20,258 bases of DNA from Geosiphon pyriformis (taxonomy: Eukaryota > Glomeromycota > Glomeromycetes > Archaeosporales > Geosiphonaceae). The translations under genes and the position numbers were made by a program. Under the pieces are notes generated by a model, which saw only the letters and a program-made list of their open reading frames with translations, did no database searches and was not told the origin of the DNA. This document shows positions 19,762 to 20,258 of this stretch, one piece after another; position 1 is the stretch's first letter; the number at the start of each line of letters is the position of its first letter. The stretch covers positions 1 through 20,258 of the forward strand of contig JAAOMT010000038.1 of NCBI GenBank assembly GCA_016748015.1, in the 5' to 3' direction.

Positions 19762-20258
19762 CTATAATGGAAGATTATATATCATGTTGATCTACATTCT
19801 CAAATTCTTGGCCATCGTTGAAAAAATTAAAATTTTCATGTGAACTTTGAGATGTAAGGAAAGGATCTTGCTCAGATGAATGTTGTCACAAATTTTTCCA
19901 GAAAAGTTTCTGTTTCGGATGAAATGTAATGACCCCGCATTTATAATATTTCGCTTGGTCTTGAATCAACAATATCAGAAGTATCATCCAGTATAGTTTG
20001 AACGGTAGCAATAATAATGAAAACCATAAGATTAATGATGTTGGAAATTGGAGTTTATCACCGATAATTATTACTTATTAAATATAGTTATATAATGACT
20101 GTTATGAAATTCTAAAATTTTGATATAATCTCCCAAATGGATCTAATAAGTTCCACCATCATATATTTGAAACGCATTTACTTCCTCTTTTGGATTTTCT
20201 GCTGCACCTTGAAGATCGACATTTCGTAAATGAAAAAGTTCATTCAATCAAAAAATGC
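19762..20258 (-). pseudogene. Unidentified gene, broken or many-intron upstream part running off the edge
   Basis: Several minus-strand stretches look coding but do not join. One is LRNVDLQGAAENPKEEVNAF and onward (about 20,230-20,120), then a TAG, then IHLGDYIKILEFHN in the same frame. Another, in a different frame, is ATVQTILDDTSDIVDSRPSEIL (about 20,009-19,944), then TAA, then RGHYISSETETFLEKFVTTF. A third is QHSSEQDPFLTSQSSHENFN and onward (19,885-19,796), preceded by a TGA. Each stop could be a C-to-T change of a CAG, CAA or CGA codon. Alternatively very short introns (39 nt at GTAAAT...TTAG; 34 nt at 19,795-19,762) could remove some of them, but no AG acceptor exists to splice in the ATVQ segment. 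The gene start lies outside the window. A decayed copy is the simplest reading, but not certain. Confidence 0.42.

Overview
The window looks like nuclear DNA of a low-GC fungus. The one clear gene carries a short spliceosomal intron with a CTAAC branch site, and two relics belong to fungal-type Ty3/gypsy elements. The species cannot be named from this sequence. By eye, the flanks are moderately AT-rich. The centre, about 7.23 to 18.4 kb, is extremely AT-rich, almost without CpG and without intact genes.

Left flank (1-7,230). A decayed Tc1/mariner transposase end lies on the minus strand at 1,123-1,500. A well preserved two-exon short-chain dehydrogenase/reductase gene, probably membrane-anchored, lies on the minus strand at 3,436-4,729. 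It has an intact cofactor motif, catalytic tetrad, intron and poly(A) signals. A GC-rich 14-mer occurs once about 200 bp upstream of its start and once about 450 bp past its stop.

Centre (7,232-18,445). This is a retrotransposon graveyard. Two copies of the same Ty3/gypsy family lie in the same orientation about 9.64 kb apart. Copy A (from 7,232) runs from reverse transcriptase (RT) to the integrase C-terminus. Copy B (to 18,445) runs from a possible protease through RT and RNase H to the integrase. Both are full of stops. Differences from each other and from the family consensus are mostly C-to-T and G-to-A, the pattern left by RIP or a similar cytosine-targeting hypermutation. Between them are weak traces of a third gypsy RT, a possible LTR, a 12-bp minisatellite and long stretches that can no longer be assigned.

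Right flank (18,446-20,258). Composition returns toward normal. The minus strand holds coding-like segments of an unidentified gene running off the right edge. Its last two exons join cleanly across a 63-nt intron, but the upstream part has stops and frame breaks, so it is either a pseudogene or has a gene structure I could not resolve.

I found no CRISPR array, RNA gene or gene cluster suggesting a new biochemical system. The main interest is the mutational history of the central block and how far it spread into its neighbours.
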